The position numbers and the translations under genes are program-made. A stretch of 64,000 nucleotides of DNA, taken from the NCBI GenBank assembly GCA_037951165.1, contig JBBDHG010000015.1, positions 1,473,501 to 1,537,500 on the forward strand. Reading direction: 5' to 3'. The notes beneath the pieces are model-generated. The model saw nothing but the letters and a program-made list of their open reading frames with translations, did not search any database and was not told the DNA's origin. Shown in pieces: positions 33,486 through 44,985 of this stretch (position 1 is its first letter; each line of letters starts with the position of its first letter). Source of the DNA: Lophius americanus. Its lineage: Eukaryota > Chordata > Actinopteri > Lophiiformes > Lophiidae.

Positions 33486-34453
33486 AATTAATGATTTGAA
33501 TTCATGTGTAGCAGCAGGAATACGATTTGACTCCACAGAAAATGTTATTTAATAGATCAATAAATCATAACTTTCCGTACATTTTAATGACAGACTGATG
33601 CCGGAGAAGAATCTCATTCATGGATCAAACATTCAAAGATGTGAAAAATGAACCAACATAAAATCACGGTTCGGTCTCTCGGTGTGTACGTGCAAAATAA
33701 TCAGATAAACTCTGAGTCACACTAGCTGAAGGTCAGAGGCTTTAACAAGCTTCTGATAATCAGAAAGATAAGAGGGGCGTCAGAGTGACAGGTACCAATG
33801 ATAGTGGATGATAAGCGTTGATGTAGCTGGACGGGTGCATCTCATAGCGCTGCGTCCATGGGAGCAGGACCTTGGGGTGACATTTCTTTCTTTTTTCTTC
33901 TGTTGATTGAGTATCCAGATGGAATAAACAACAAGGTGCTGCAACACATGAGACATTAACTCTACTTTTAACTGTGAAACTATAAATCCGATTTGTTCAG
34001 TTACTCCTTCAAGGTGCCCTCTCTAACAACTGCTGGCAGCATACAACGCCACAGTTTTAAGGATATTTACATTTAACCGAGTTACTTAAGTTCAACTTTT
34101 ACTCATCTCAGATTGTTGCCGATTGATCTGTAATGTGAAGAATAATAGAAGAACCATCCCACAGAGCAACAAAGTACAATACATCACAGTGCATATATCA
34201 TCTTAGGAGCAGGTCTAAATGATCTGTTTCGCACACATCTTTAAACGTTTGACGAGCTGCCAACCCCATAAATCCTGACTCCAAGCTTGTTTGGTTTCAC
34301 TGCTTCAGGACTCGACCGTCGCTCCTGCTCTTACGTGCCTCTCAGATATGCTTTCATAAGTTTCAGTTTAAAGAAGGATCTTTCACTTCTCGTTTAGTAA
34401 AAGTTCACAATAGGCCATGACTTCCTCTCATCTGAAGGTCCATCATCAGGTTT
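33486..34453. other. Intronic sequence, nothing recognised
   Basis: Unassigned intronic DNA between two family B copies. No motif stands out. Confidence 0.4.
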
Positions 34454-35350
34454 TTTTTTTACGGTACACAATGCTAGATTTTGATAAAATCATTCACTTT
34501 TGTCATACCCAAAGATTGATGAGCATATAGCGCCCACTTGTGGAGATGTGGGTGATATTTGCAGTAAAATTCCTCTCTGAGGTCAAACATTTTTGTGACA
34601 TTTTGGCTAGCTACATTTGAAACAGCTAACCTGCTGTCTACCCCTGGTCCTATCCCACAAGAACTGTATAGAATAAAATGAACATTGTGGTAATTCTATC
34701 AAATCTGATGCAGTAGTGACAGGGAAATGGAAATATTCCCTTTTCCCCACTTGTTTCAGACGTCTTTCATTATTATGTTTTGTCTGGCGAATGAAGTGCG
34801 CGCTGTGCTGTCCGGAGGACGCAAGATACTCTGACCTGGTAGATGGGCCCCGACATTGTTAGCCCATGATGCTCCTGAAGGATATTGGACACTAGAATCC
34901 GGGATGAGACTGACACCTGATCGTGTCAGGATCTTCAGATCTGTCCGTAATAAACGCGTATTTTTTAAATAAGTGCAACTGAGCCTCCTCAAGTTACTTC
35001 CTTTTCCTCAAATGATCCGAAGACAAATCTTTCTTCATCAAGTAGTTATCAAAGAGTTTCTGAGCCAAATCATTGATCGTTTTGTTTCATGGTGCTACTG
35101 CTGTATAATGATGTTACAGCCTTATACTTTGTCCAAAAAAGAAACCCGGCAAGGATAGAAATATTTGTATTTCTTGTGTTTAATCACAGATTACTCACAC
35201 ATAGTAACTAGCACAGGAAGTGAATCATTTCAGGTCTTACATTTCCCTACACACCAATCTTAGGCAAATACGCCTGATAGTTGTGGAGCTAGGATAAGTT
35301 TATTTTGGGTGTGTAATTCAGGCGAGGCTCAACTTAAAATAACCAGTGAG
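34454..35350 (+). repeat. Interspersed repeat family B, copy 3, split by an LTR insertion
   Basis: The left part (34454-34716) contains ACACAATGCTAGATTTTGAT, CATATAGCGCCCACTTGTGG and TATAGAATAAAATGAACATT. The right part (35041-35350) resumes with AGTAGTTATCAAAGAGTTTC, exactly where the other copies continue, and ends TCAACTTAAAATAACCAGTG. The interruption at 34717-35040 is listed separately. Confidence 0.75.
34717..35040 (+). mobile_element. Probable solo LTR (324 bp) of an LTR retrotransposon
   Basis: The insert begins TGACAGGG and ends TCTTCATCA, giving the TG...CA termini of an LTR. It is flanked by the 5-bp direct duplication AGTAG (34712-34716 and 35041-35045), and removing it restores the uninterrupted family B sequence seen in other copies. 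A polyadenylation signal AATAAA is at 34949-34954. No internal coding region is present, which fits recombination between two LTRs. Superfamily (Gypsy, BEL or endogenous retrovirus) cannot be told from the LTR alone. Confidence 0.7.
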
Positions 35351-36824
35351 CAGGGCCGGCCTAGTTGTTGACAGTTTGGACTGCTGGCAGGCCTGTTTCT
35401 CTACGGACTTTATGGACTTTACTTTTTTTTGTTGAGGAAGAGTTTTTCAATCATGATTTAAAACTGTAATAAGTTATTTATTTTTTTGGTTCATGCTGGA
35501 GTAGCAGAGACAACATCATTTTTAGGATTTAGGAATGTGAATTTCTGTTTACTTTATGATTGTAAGTCCTGTAGTGTCTGCTTTTTCTCTGTGTTTGGTC
35601 TCAAATCAACTCCAGAGGGAAATATCTGTCGCTCTAGCTGTGATTTACTCCACTGTGGCACCAGCTAGTTGCTGTTGGATACTGAGCAGGGTCTGTGCAG
35701 AGTGTTTTTTTTTGGAGTGCTTTCATTGGAGTTAAATAAATAATAATAATACATGAATGTAATATTTTTTCCCATTTGGATCTGCACTGATGTGGGCAAA
35801 ATGGGCATAGTTCTCCAGAGTCCATAAGTGCAACAATTCATGCTTTGGATCTTTGCTGAAGGTGTCGTTAAACTGCATGGTAGCCGTGTTAACTTTGGCA
35901 AGAGTGTTTTACGACTGTCATCCCTCATACATGAGCGCGCCGTTAACATCATATTCTTTAGTTGCAAAGTCATGTTTTGCCACAACAGGAGGGCATTAAG
36001 TGAACTACTTCTTGACACTGCCCAATTCTATATTTACTCATAAAATTGTAACGATGATTTTAGGTGTTCTGCATGTAAAACTTCCTGCCCTGTGCCGAGT
36101 TCAAGATTCCGGGTTCATGGACCCCTCCATTCACATCCAAGGGTTTCATCGGTCTTCATGTTTACTGTGACGAAGAGGCTTGGCACCCTGTTGTTTTTCT
36201 TGTTCTAAATAATAAGCATGATCCCTCTACTTGTCAAAACACAGGAACAACTTAACCGAAAAATCCTTTTCCAGACGTCTGTACCCAGCTTGTGGCCTCC
36301 ATATGGAGCAGCATGATGGAGATAAAAAGGGCTTTTTCTTAACAGACTTTAAAAAAAATTACTTTCAGGTAAAAGTACACCCAAAAAACATAGTAAAAAA
36401 TATTTAGATTTATTCATTTAAATAGATCCCCCTAAATACCCTCTTAATTTTACACACTGGGCCTTTGAGCAGTTCTACTAAACTGTACAGCAATACTCAC
36501 ATTTAACAATATTAAACAAGAGCTTTATTAGAAAAAAATCATGTTCAGTGCAAAGAGTTTTTAAATCAATGGGCGATGTCTCAACATTCATCACTATATG
36601 CCATATAGTTCCATATAGTTCTATCTGAATCTAATGTTATAACTGATCCCACTACAGGAGGAGACTTAGAACTCCACAAAGTCTTAAATGCAGGGCGCCA
36701 ATAATTGTGGCACACGTGTTTTGGCTTTTTAGTTTTTCTATATTTATTATTAATGTTTTTTTAATTAGTTTCCTTGAGTCAAATGTCAGGTTTTTGTTAA
36801 TAATTTGAATTAAAGATCATGGTT
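35351..36824. other. Intronic sequence, nothing recognised
   Basis: Overlapping open frames at 35634-36018 on the minus strand (up to 117 codons) have no domain. No repeat family was recognised. Confidence 0.4.
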
Positions 36825-37670
36825 ATGGACCATAAAGACATTCCTTGCATCTCATTATATCCCAATTGGGGATATTATGGAAACGTCACGGCCATAGATC
36901 CTTCATGTTTGCACCATAACTCAAAAAAATATTTTATGGATCATTTCAAATGTTATATCCCCATAGACTTTAGTGCCAGGAATAACTGGAAGGATTTTGG
37001 GAAAGTTGGTTAGATATTTCCGGTACTAGGAGGATTTCAGGACATAAGTTCTCCGCTGCTGGTCCGATTTAGTCAAATTTGGAGATCTATATTGTATATT
37101 TTACTATTTTTCTTGAATGTTTCATATGTTCTCTGGCAAGGGGGAGCTTCACTTTGAAAAACACCGTTTTCTGGACATGACCCAAAAACTATTTCATGGA
37201 TCATTTTTTAAATTTTAAAACCACTTAAAGCTTAGCGAGGGAAAGAAGAGGATAGATTTTTGGGAAAGGTAGAAAAGGTAGACACGAGGTTTTGGTTCAT
37301 AATTCCTCAACCATAGATCTAATTTAGTTCAAATTTGGTGCATATGAATTGCCTCGAGAAGCTCTACCTTGCATACTTCGTGTTTTACTCAAATAGTTCA
37401 TATTTTACTCACGGGGGGAGAATTCTTTCCTCAAAAATAATATTATTTTGGAAATAACAACTTAACATCAAATCTTCAAATTTGAATTTATTCCAAATTT
37501 AATGCATATGAATAATATTATATATTTATTATACATACTTTACTTTGCATCCAATTTCCCTAACTTCATGGAGTTTTTTCTTACAAAAAAGAAAATATTG
37601 TGGACAGAATTTGAAAAGTTCAATGAGGGGATTATTTGATTAACACAAGGGACTTTTATATCCCCTCACT
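36825..37670 (+). repeat. Interspersed repeat family A, copy 7 (two internal units)
   Basis: This is the longest forward copy. The block TATTTTATGGATCATTTCAA near 36930 recurs as TATTTCATGGATCATTTTTT near 37190, a spacing of 260 bp, so the family has an internal tandem unit. GATCTATATTGTATATTTTA and TTTGGTGCATATGAATTGCC mark the following block of each unit. The copy ends with CAATGAGGGGATTATTTGAT. Confidence 0.7.
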
Positions 37671-40569
37671 ATGGGTGTGACCATCGTGAAATGCTTTGAG
37701 TTCCACAAAGAAAGTTAAAGTGCTCTGAGGAGATTCGGAAAATTATGAAGATTCATGATGAACATTCAAAATTTCAAGCTAGTCTACAAACATTGGAGAT
37801 TTTTACAAAGATAGCTTATGAGCTTCTGTGTTGCAGACAACCTTTAGTCCATCTGTATTCACTCTGTCCTTGCAGCAATGATTACCTGGCTGTCCTTAGG
37901 GGGAAAGAAAAGAATAAAACAGAGACAGAACGCCTCTTGTCTGGTTGCTGTGACACAATGTTCAATTTCTTTTCAAACATCCAGGCTAATCTTGACACTT
38001 TCTCTTTTGTGTTTGTTGCCGGGGGATCTTGTGTGATCACGGCTTCAAACTGAAGGACGACTCAAGAATAGGGACAGGAGAGCAGGTTAATTTCTTTTTT
38101 TTCCCCCACTCAATAAAGCCATGCACGTCCTTTTTATTACTACTCCATTAGAATGGACACCGGATATGAAACAAACTTTGCTTCTTCTGCCATGTATAGA
38201 TGTTTTTCCAGCTGTAATATTAGAAGATAATACTCTCTGGATAAATGTTGGATGTTCAATATTTTCCTGACTTTGTATCTGTCTGCAAGCCCATCTTGCT
38301 TGACATCACCCCACTGCTGATTGTGAAATTGATCAAGAAACGAAAATACACTTAACTAAAACAGGGATTCTTAAAATTTAGAAAAATCTAACAATGAAAA
38401 AAAAAAAGAAGCAATTAAACAGTCACCTTCCCGAACCGGACATGCAGGTCATTTAGCAAATAGTATTTCACTTGAAGGAGCGAAACTGTTAAATATATCT
38501 GTATTGATCTACACATTTATATTTGAAGTGTAGATCTTTTTGTACTTTAAACTGCATGAAAAGCTTCTTTTTCACTACATTAAATCTCTGCAGCTGCAGG
38601 CGTATGTTGATAAAGCTGAAGTCTCCGGTTAAAGAGGCTCCCGCACAAAGCACACTGACAAGCACATGACCGTTCCATGTGCTTACTTTAATTAGGTTAT
38701 ATGCAAATGAAACCGCGGCGCTAAAGCCACATACTCCTTCACACAAATTGTCTGGTCCGTTATTACCCAGGATTGCACCGCTTCCCTGAGAGACGTTGGA
38801 TTAAGAGGGTTCAACCGCTGACCGTGCTGCTGTCAAGATTAATTTTTTCTTCTAAGACGTGTGATGTGAATGGCTGAGGGTTTGTTTATTAGCCTCCTTT
38901 GATTTTTATATCTCTTTATCCAGCCCTCTGCCCCACTGGCACCACTACAACCAATCTAAATAGAAGGCTTGTCCAATTACAATGGGGCAAACGGTGTCAG
39001 ATTCAGTCTCACAAGCTTCACTGACATTCTCTTAAAAAGAATAAAAAAGAATTATGCTTCACATAAAAGCCTACAACAACCCTGACATGTTATAAAGCTA
39101 AATCAAAATGTAATTTATTTTTATTATAAAACTAAAATCACAGTATGGTATTAGAGTCCCTCCTGATTCCTTCTATTTTTATCTGTGTCTTATACTAAAC
39201 TACAAGATCTTCAAAGTTTAACACAGAACATACATCATAATGAAAACATGTGTGGTTATTTGAATTATTTATTTTAGTTTTCACCATTTAAAAACATACA
39301 GTAAATAAATAGTATCGGAAATGACTAATGGTACATTGCCGGAAAACCCAGAAAAGCCAGTGATAACAACATGAAGTATAAGGAACATATAACATATAAT
39401 ATACCCAAAATACAACAATATAACTATTGCAAGATAAAATAATCACTTGTATAAACAATTTTGTTTAAAAAATATGACCAATAAAACAGAAAGCACGAAA
39501 ACATGATATGTAAGGATAAATATGTATCTTAACATGTATGTGCTCTTGTGAGGAAGGTGTAAGATTAAAGATTAGTAATAATAATATAATAGTATAATTC
39601 TAATAATAGTAATAATCATAAACGAGCGGAAAAAAAAAAATATGATTTAATTGAACATGGAGAATGTCAGTTAGAAAACAGGAGATAATTTCTCTTTCAA
39701 GCGTCTTTAATACAATTTTATAAATTTGAATTAAACCTCAAAATACTCTGGAATATTCCCATCACCTGAATATATTTATAAACTGCAAAGATTAAATCAT
39801 AATTGCATTTATAATTTTATGTATCAGCTGTTATATAATTTGCAAATAAGTCTATATTACTCAAAAAGTCTACGTTTGATAAACAAAAAGAGAACCGAAA
39901 AGCTAGTGGCTCTCAACATATTCTAGTTCATACAAATTCTAAACAGATTTTAAGTACTCATTTTAATTTGTCTTTGAATTTAGGTTTTACGCTGAATGGA
40001 TGTGTAGGAGAAGACAAAATATAAGATCCCAGGTGATTATAATAAACTCTTGGTCATTACTATTAAATTCTGCCGACAGCAGAGGTGCACTTATTTCTGC
40101 TGCTGAAGGATCTTACCTCATAAATTATGTTTGATTCATCCAACCAACCACACCTCATCTTCTTTTAAACAGAATGATGGTATCTGTAAATTGGCAAATC
40201 TGTGGTCTGGTTTCTACTTGCAGCCGATTTAGTTAAATAGCAGTACTTTTCCTCACATGCAGTCGAATGGAGTTTTTGATGGGATAGATGACCGGAAGCT
40301 GGTGGAGGCTGAGTCCTTTTGCAAAAAAACCCACACGCCTATCCTTTTGTTTAAATAGCAGTTTAAACAGGGGGATTTTAAAGGGATTTGGTGATGGCAC
40401 TCATTTTTTTTAAGGCATGAAATACAATCCCTGTTTGCTCCCGGTGCCTGACTTCCCACTCAAATTGTGCAATGTTTGAAAAGTGGAAGAGAGTAAAAAC
40501 GTTGACAGAATGGACTAGTAAGCTAGAATGACAAGCTATTAAAACACTCAATAACAATTAGGTCTATTC
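37671..40569. other. Intronic sequence; complex stretch at 38560-38900
   Basis: Most is AT-rich and unremarkable, with low complexity at 39100-39900. The 102-codon frame at 37745-38053 has no domain. The segment 38560-38900 stands out for complexity and carries homeodomain and octamer motifs, listed separately. Confidence 0.4.
38630..38760. promoter_or_regulatory. Candidate intronic enhancer core (homeodomain plus POU octamer motifs)
   Basis: TTAATTAG (38688-38695), a homeodomain-type site, lies 5 bp from a perfect POU octamer ATGCAAAT (38701-38708), inside a compositionally complex segment without transposon features. Adjacent homeodomain and octamer motifs are common in vertebrate neural enhancers, and the host gene family is neuronal. 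This is inference from motifs only. Confidence 0.25.
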
Positions 40570-40930
40570 TGTCATCCCCGACAGCAAAGTTATATCTCCA
40601 AAAAATCAACTGTATAGTACCTGCAATCCCTGGGGAAGTGGTGTCTGCAGTATTACTGTCAAAGAAGCACCCCCTAGTGAGTTAGTGAGTAAAATATGAA
40701 CTATTAGAGTAACAAGAAAGATCTCCTCAAGTCAATTCATATGCAAAATATTGGACAAAATATGACCAAAGGTTGAGGAGTTATGGCCGAAAAAGTTTGA
40801 CAATCCAGCCCAAGGTCTATGTTGGTATTAAATTTTAAAATGATCCATGAAATACTTTTTGAAGTATCACTCTAACAAGAAGGATTTGTAGCGGAAGCGG
40901 CGGTGTGTCCACTATACCCGTAATTAAGCA
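40570..40930 (-). repeat. Interspersed repeat family A, copy 8
   Basis: AGCACCCCCTAGTGAGTTAG, AATATGAACTATTAGAGTAA, AGATCTCCTCAAGTCAATTC and ATTTGTAGCGGAAGCGGCGG form the reverse-complement series seen at 4320-4895. Confidence 0.65.
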
Positions 40931-41683
40931 TATAACTGAGCTGATGAGGCTTCAAAGATGTGAGCTGAGATAGATATAAATTAATAAAATAGAATAACTG
41001 CAATTAATGGTCTGTGTGTTACTGTCCTAGATTAGATTGGTGGGTTTTACTTTAATGCCTGATGATGACATCAAAAGTCTTATCTCTGTCTTGTCATTAA
41101 AGCAGACTGCTGCAGAGATCTCTCTCTCTCTCTGAAGAGTGTAGCTAATACTGAGACTTCTAACTTTTTTTCAAGTTTTAAAAATGAGAACATTTGTGCA
41201 ATCTATTACATCAGTCGCCCCTTCCGAAAATAAAGGAAGGTCATTGCAAGTAATATGCAGAAGCAGTCATGATTTATTATTGATCAGTGCAGTACACTCC
41301 ACTAATGAACCAGCTTGTTGATATAAGGTCAAGTGGCGAAGAGTAAAAGTGACACGGTCCACCGCATATCTGATGTAATAAACGTCCCTTGTCTGCTAAG
41401 ATCTCTTAAGATGATCAAGTGGTTCTACTTGCTGAGAAGCAATAAACAGTTTTTTCATATGAATTACTGCCGCCAAGGATGATTCTGATGGAAACGGACA
41501 CCATGCAGCGAAAACCGAAACAAGTTTGCACATTCGCAGGAGTAACGCAGTAAGCAATGGAACATCTTCTACTGCTGCCAAGGATCTAATGATCAGCAGC
41601 TGGAGGCAGTGATGCAAAGAGAGTAAAACTTTTAAGATCGTGATTGTGTGTCGCAGTAAGAACCCTTGACTACGACGCTTCTA
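40931..41683. other. Intronic sequence, nothing recognised
   Basis: A short (TC)n run lies at about 41118-41134. No gene or known repeat. Confidence 0.45.
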
Positions 41684-42765
41684 CTTCTTCTTCTTCTTCT
41701 TCTTCTTCTTTCGACTGTTCCCTTTAGGGGTCGTCAAAATTGATCATCTGTTACCATCTTGCGCTGCCCTCTGCATCTTCATCGTCACACCAACCAACTG
41801 CATGTCATCTCCCACCACATCAAATAAATCGCCTCTTTGGTCTTCCCCTTCTTCACTTTCCTGGCAGATCCATCTCCATCTCTCCCGTATCCCGTGTCCC
41901 AGATAACCAGTGACAGTTCTTCTTCTACTCTCTCTCCTCCCTGCTTGCACTCGCTTCTTCACCTCTTTTCCAAAATCCCTGTTGCTCTGAACACTTGACC
42001 CCAAGTACTTAAGAATCCTGAGCCTTCTTCACCTCTACTCCTTGCATCATCACTGTTTCACCTGCCTCCTTCTCTTTCACACAGGTGTATTCTGTGTTGC
42101 TGTTATTTACCTTCATTCCTCTTCTCTCCAGCGCATACCTCCACCTCTCCATGTTTCCTTCCGCCTGCTCCCTGCTCTCACTACGGATCCCAATGTCATC
42201 CGCGGACATCATAGTCCATGGAGACTCCTGTTCAATCTCATCTGTCAGCCTCTCTGTAACCATAGCAAACGAGAAAGGGCTCAGGGCTGATCCTTGATGC
42301 AGTCCGACCCCCAATTTAAACCCATATGTGACTCCTAGTGCACTTCTCATCGCTGGCATGCAGCTCGTAAACATAACACGCACAACCCTTACATACCTCT
42401 CTGTAACCCCAAACCACAATTCCTCCATCGGCACTCTGTTCTACGCTTTCTCTATATCCCCAAAGACACAACGCAACTCCTTCTGACCTTCTCTGTACTT
42501 CTCCATCAGCACTCTCAAGCAAACATTGCATCTGTAGGGCTTTTTCTTGTCATGTAACCATACTTCTGTCACCTGTTTTCTTAACTTACTTTCCACTACT
42601 CTTTCCCAGATCTTCATGGTGTGGCTCATCTCATATATACCACTGTAGTTGCTGAAGCTCTGAACATCACCTTTATTCTTGAAAATCGGCACGAATACAC
42701 TTTTCCCTAACCTGCTGCACATCCTTCCCATCTGAAGCTCTCTACCTCGCCAATCAGTAAACAAT
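41684..42765 (-). mobile_element. RTE-clade LINE copy with 3' tail, 5'-truncated and internally deleted
   Basis: On the minus strand it starts with decayed ORF2 reverse transcriptase and ends with the RTE 3' tail: GACCCCTAAAGGGAACAGTC, then (GAA)n (the TTC run at 41684-41710). About 600 bp that should separate the RT thumb (EVKKRVQAGRRES block, near 41940) from the extreme C-terminus (DMQLVGV block, near 41800) are missing. RTE elements supply the machinery for SINEs with matching tails, such as the one at 23338-23657. Confidence 0.85.
41744..42764 (-). pseudogene. RTE reverse transcriptase pseudogene with a lost catalytic Asp
   Basis: In order along the minus strand: VPIFKNKGDVQSFSNYSGIY (RT fingers), ILMEKYREGQKELR-type block, RT motif A region, then LHQGSALSPFSFAMV (motif B), MMSADDIGI (motif C, Asp pair at about 42195-42200) and KKRVQAGR. 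In motif A the usual KAYDRVP reads KA-stop-NRVP: a stop codon at 42441-42443 replaces Tyr, and Asn (42438-42440) replaces the catalytic Asp. A frame break separates the halves at this point. The Asp pair of motif C survives. This copy cannot make a working enzyme. Confidence 0.85.
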
Positions 42766-43620
42766 GAGATGATATAAATAAATATAAAATCATAAACTTA
42801 AGGAGGAAAATACAAATCAGTTAATCACATAAGTTAAAATCAAGTAAGATAAAAAAAGAAAAGAAAATGAAACAAGTATTTAAAAATAGAGGCACAGGAA
42901 TCTACTTGAACTAAAAGCGAGGGACAAATTGTGTCTTTTAGCAAAGCTTTATTATCTCTAAGGTCATAGAAGCTCTGATGTAGATGGGTAAACCGTAACA
43001 GAGTTAAGGTTTTTCCACTACAAAGGTCCTTTGCCCTCTCCTCTTTTTTAATTTGGATCTCGGAATGTTCAGTAGCATCTGGTTGGGTGACTGCAGTGCT
43101 CTGACTGAAGAGTGCAGGTGCAAAAGCCCAATTAAATAAGGAAGCCGTACCACATTTAAGGCCTAAAAAAGGGAATAAATGTTAAACTCAATGTGAAATG
43201 GCACAGATAGCCAGCACAGAGAAGACAATTGTTGTTTTATTTGAACCTCGTTATTCCTTCTAGTTAGTAAGTGGGCAACTGCATTCTGGACAAACTGCAA
43301 AAGACTCACTAGTCTGTACCTCCCTATACCAATGTATAGGGAGTTACAGTAATCTAGCCAAAAGATAGTGAAGGCTTAATGACTCTCTCCATATCTTTAG
43401 GAGGGTGATAGTCCTTTACCTCGGCTAAGAGTCTTAGCTGGAAGAAGCTTGCATAGATAACTGAAATAATTTGCTTCTCATGTTTGAAAAAGTGGTTTAA
43501 TAACAGATTGATTGTAGGGCGATGAAGCTTTTGTTATTGGGTAAAAATTCAGTCTTACCAAAGAAAACATACTCAGTTTTATCTTCATTTTGACAGAGGG
43601 AGCTAAATGCACTCCAGAAT
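42766..43620. repeat. Teleost retroelement-associated non-coding repeat
   Basis: An A-rich stretch (42766-42890) leads into GCAACTGCATTCTGGACAAA, CTGCAAAAGACTCACTAG and GGGAGTTACAGTAATCTAGC, phrases of a very common fish interspersed repeat ('gctgcattctggacaaactg...gagttgcagtaatccagcc'). A small perfect hairpin CTCCCTATAC/GTATAGGGAG lies at about 43319-43342. Class not determined; non-coding. Confidence 0.6.
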
Positions 43621-44656
43621 GTCGGCTCTGCATATGTATTTTTATTGACTGGTCAGCATGTTCAAGCCTCTCTGTTGTAGAACATACAAAGTGTGTCTAT
43701 TTCTCTGTTGCATTAGGGACGTGACCCAGGATGTTCACTATATTAATTATTCCTATTTTATTTAATCAGAGGTAAATTGATTCAGACAAGATGACTGATC
43801 AACCTTCATGGTCAAAATTAATACATAAGAGAACCAGCTATGATTGATTGAATGTGACACCCTGCTAAAGCAGCTATTTGTCCTTTACATCTACTAAGAT
43901 CCACTTTAACAGTATTGTTTTTCGGTAGAGACATCGTAGTTAAACTCTATAGTGATAGGTTTTGAGAAAAGTATAGAAAAAGTCTAATATTTGCATAAAT
44001 TGTCCCACTGTAAGAGCCCATTCTGCATATTTCAGCACCATGGACAGAGAACATGATCCAGTTAATTGCGACTAGTTTCTATTATGCAATAAAGGGTTGT
44101 TCAAAAAGCAAAACAGGAGCAAATATGGGGAGAAAATGAATTAGTATTAAAATGGACAGACTTTTACTTATACGCTTAGATTCTCTTGTACAGTGTCTCT
44201 GTGTATAATTGCTACTTTCTGCTTTTAAAATATCAATGTTTGAGGCCACACACTTTTGGAAACATCAAAACTGGGTCGTGTCCTTCAACTTCAGCAGCTC
44301 ACTCCTATATAAAAGTTGATTTGTATTACTAACTCCTCCTTTTTGCTCTCATGGCCTCTATACAGAATGGTGTGGTGCAATAAATGTGCAACAGTTTCAT
44401 CGGGGTTGTAGAAAAGAGGCTACTAAAGAACTAACGACCCGGAACATTCCAAAAAAATATTTTCAGACGAATTAAAAGTATTTGATATTTTTGTCCGGCC
44501 TTGGAGATATATGGTTGTTTTTCCTGTGTTTTGCTGAATGTATTGTACACAAACCTCAGCAGGATGACAGTATTTGTACAGCTTTAAAGGTACAGTGTGT
44601 GAAATAGAGGCGTATATGTTTGAATTAACTGTTTTTAATATATAATACCATGTGGA

Positions 44657-44658
<2 letters not shown>
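43621..44658. other. Intronic sequence, nothing recognised
   Basis: No repeat or gene signature. Confidence 0.4.
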
Positions 44659-44719
<61 letters not shown>

Positions 44720-44985
44720 GTTATATAGATATATAGTGATAGTTATATAGATATATAGTGATAGTTATATATATATATATATATAGTTATATATATATAT
44801 ATATAGTTATAGATATAGTTATAGATATATAGTTATATAGTGTTATAGATATAGTTATATAGTGTTATAGATATAGTTATATATATAGTTATATAGTGTT
44901 ATATATATAGTTATATAGTTATATAGTGTTATATATATAGTTATATAGTGATATATATATATAGTGTTATATATATAGTATGTGT
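44659..44985. repeat. Compound (AT)n microsatellite grading into ATAGTTAT-type repeats
   Basis: A pure (AT)n tract at 44659-44713 passes into higher-order units built from TATATAG, TGATAG and TTATATAG. ATAGTGATAGTTATATAGAT is repeated in tandem near 44712-44765, then ATAGTGTTATAGATATAG units from about 44840. A TA array that has evolved longer-period repeats. Confidence 0.9.

Noticed and set aside
35634..36018. Minus-strand frames of 63 and 117 codons
   Set aside because: Overlapping frames with no motif; no promoter, splice or repeat evidence supports them.
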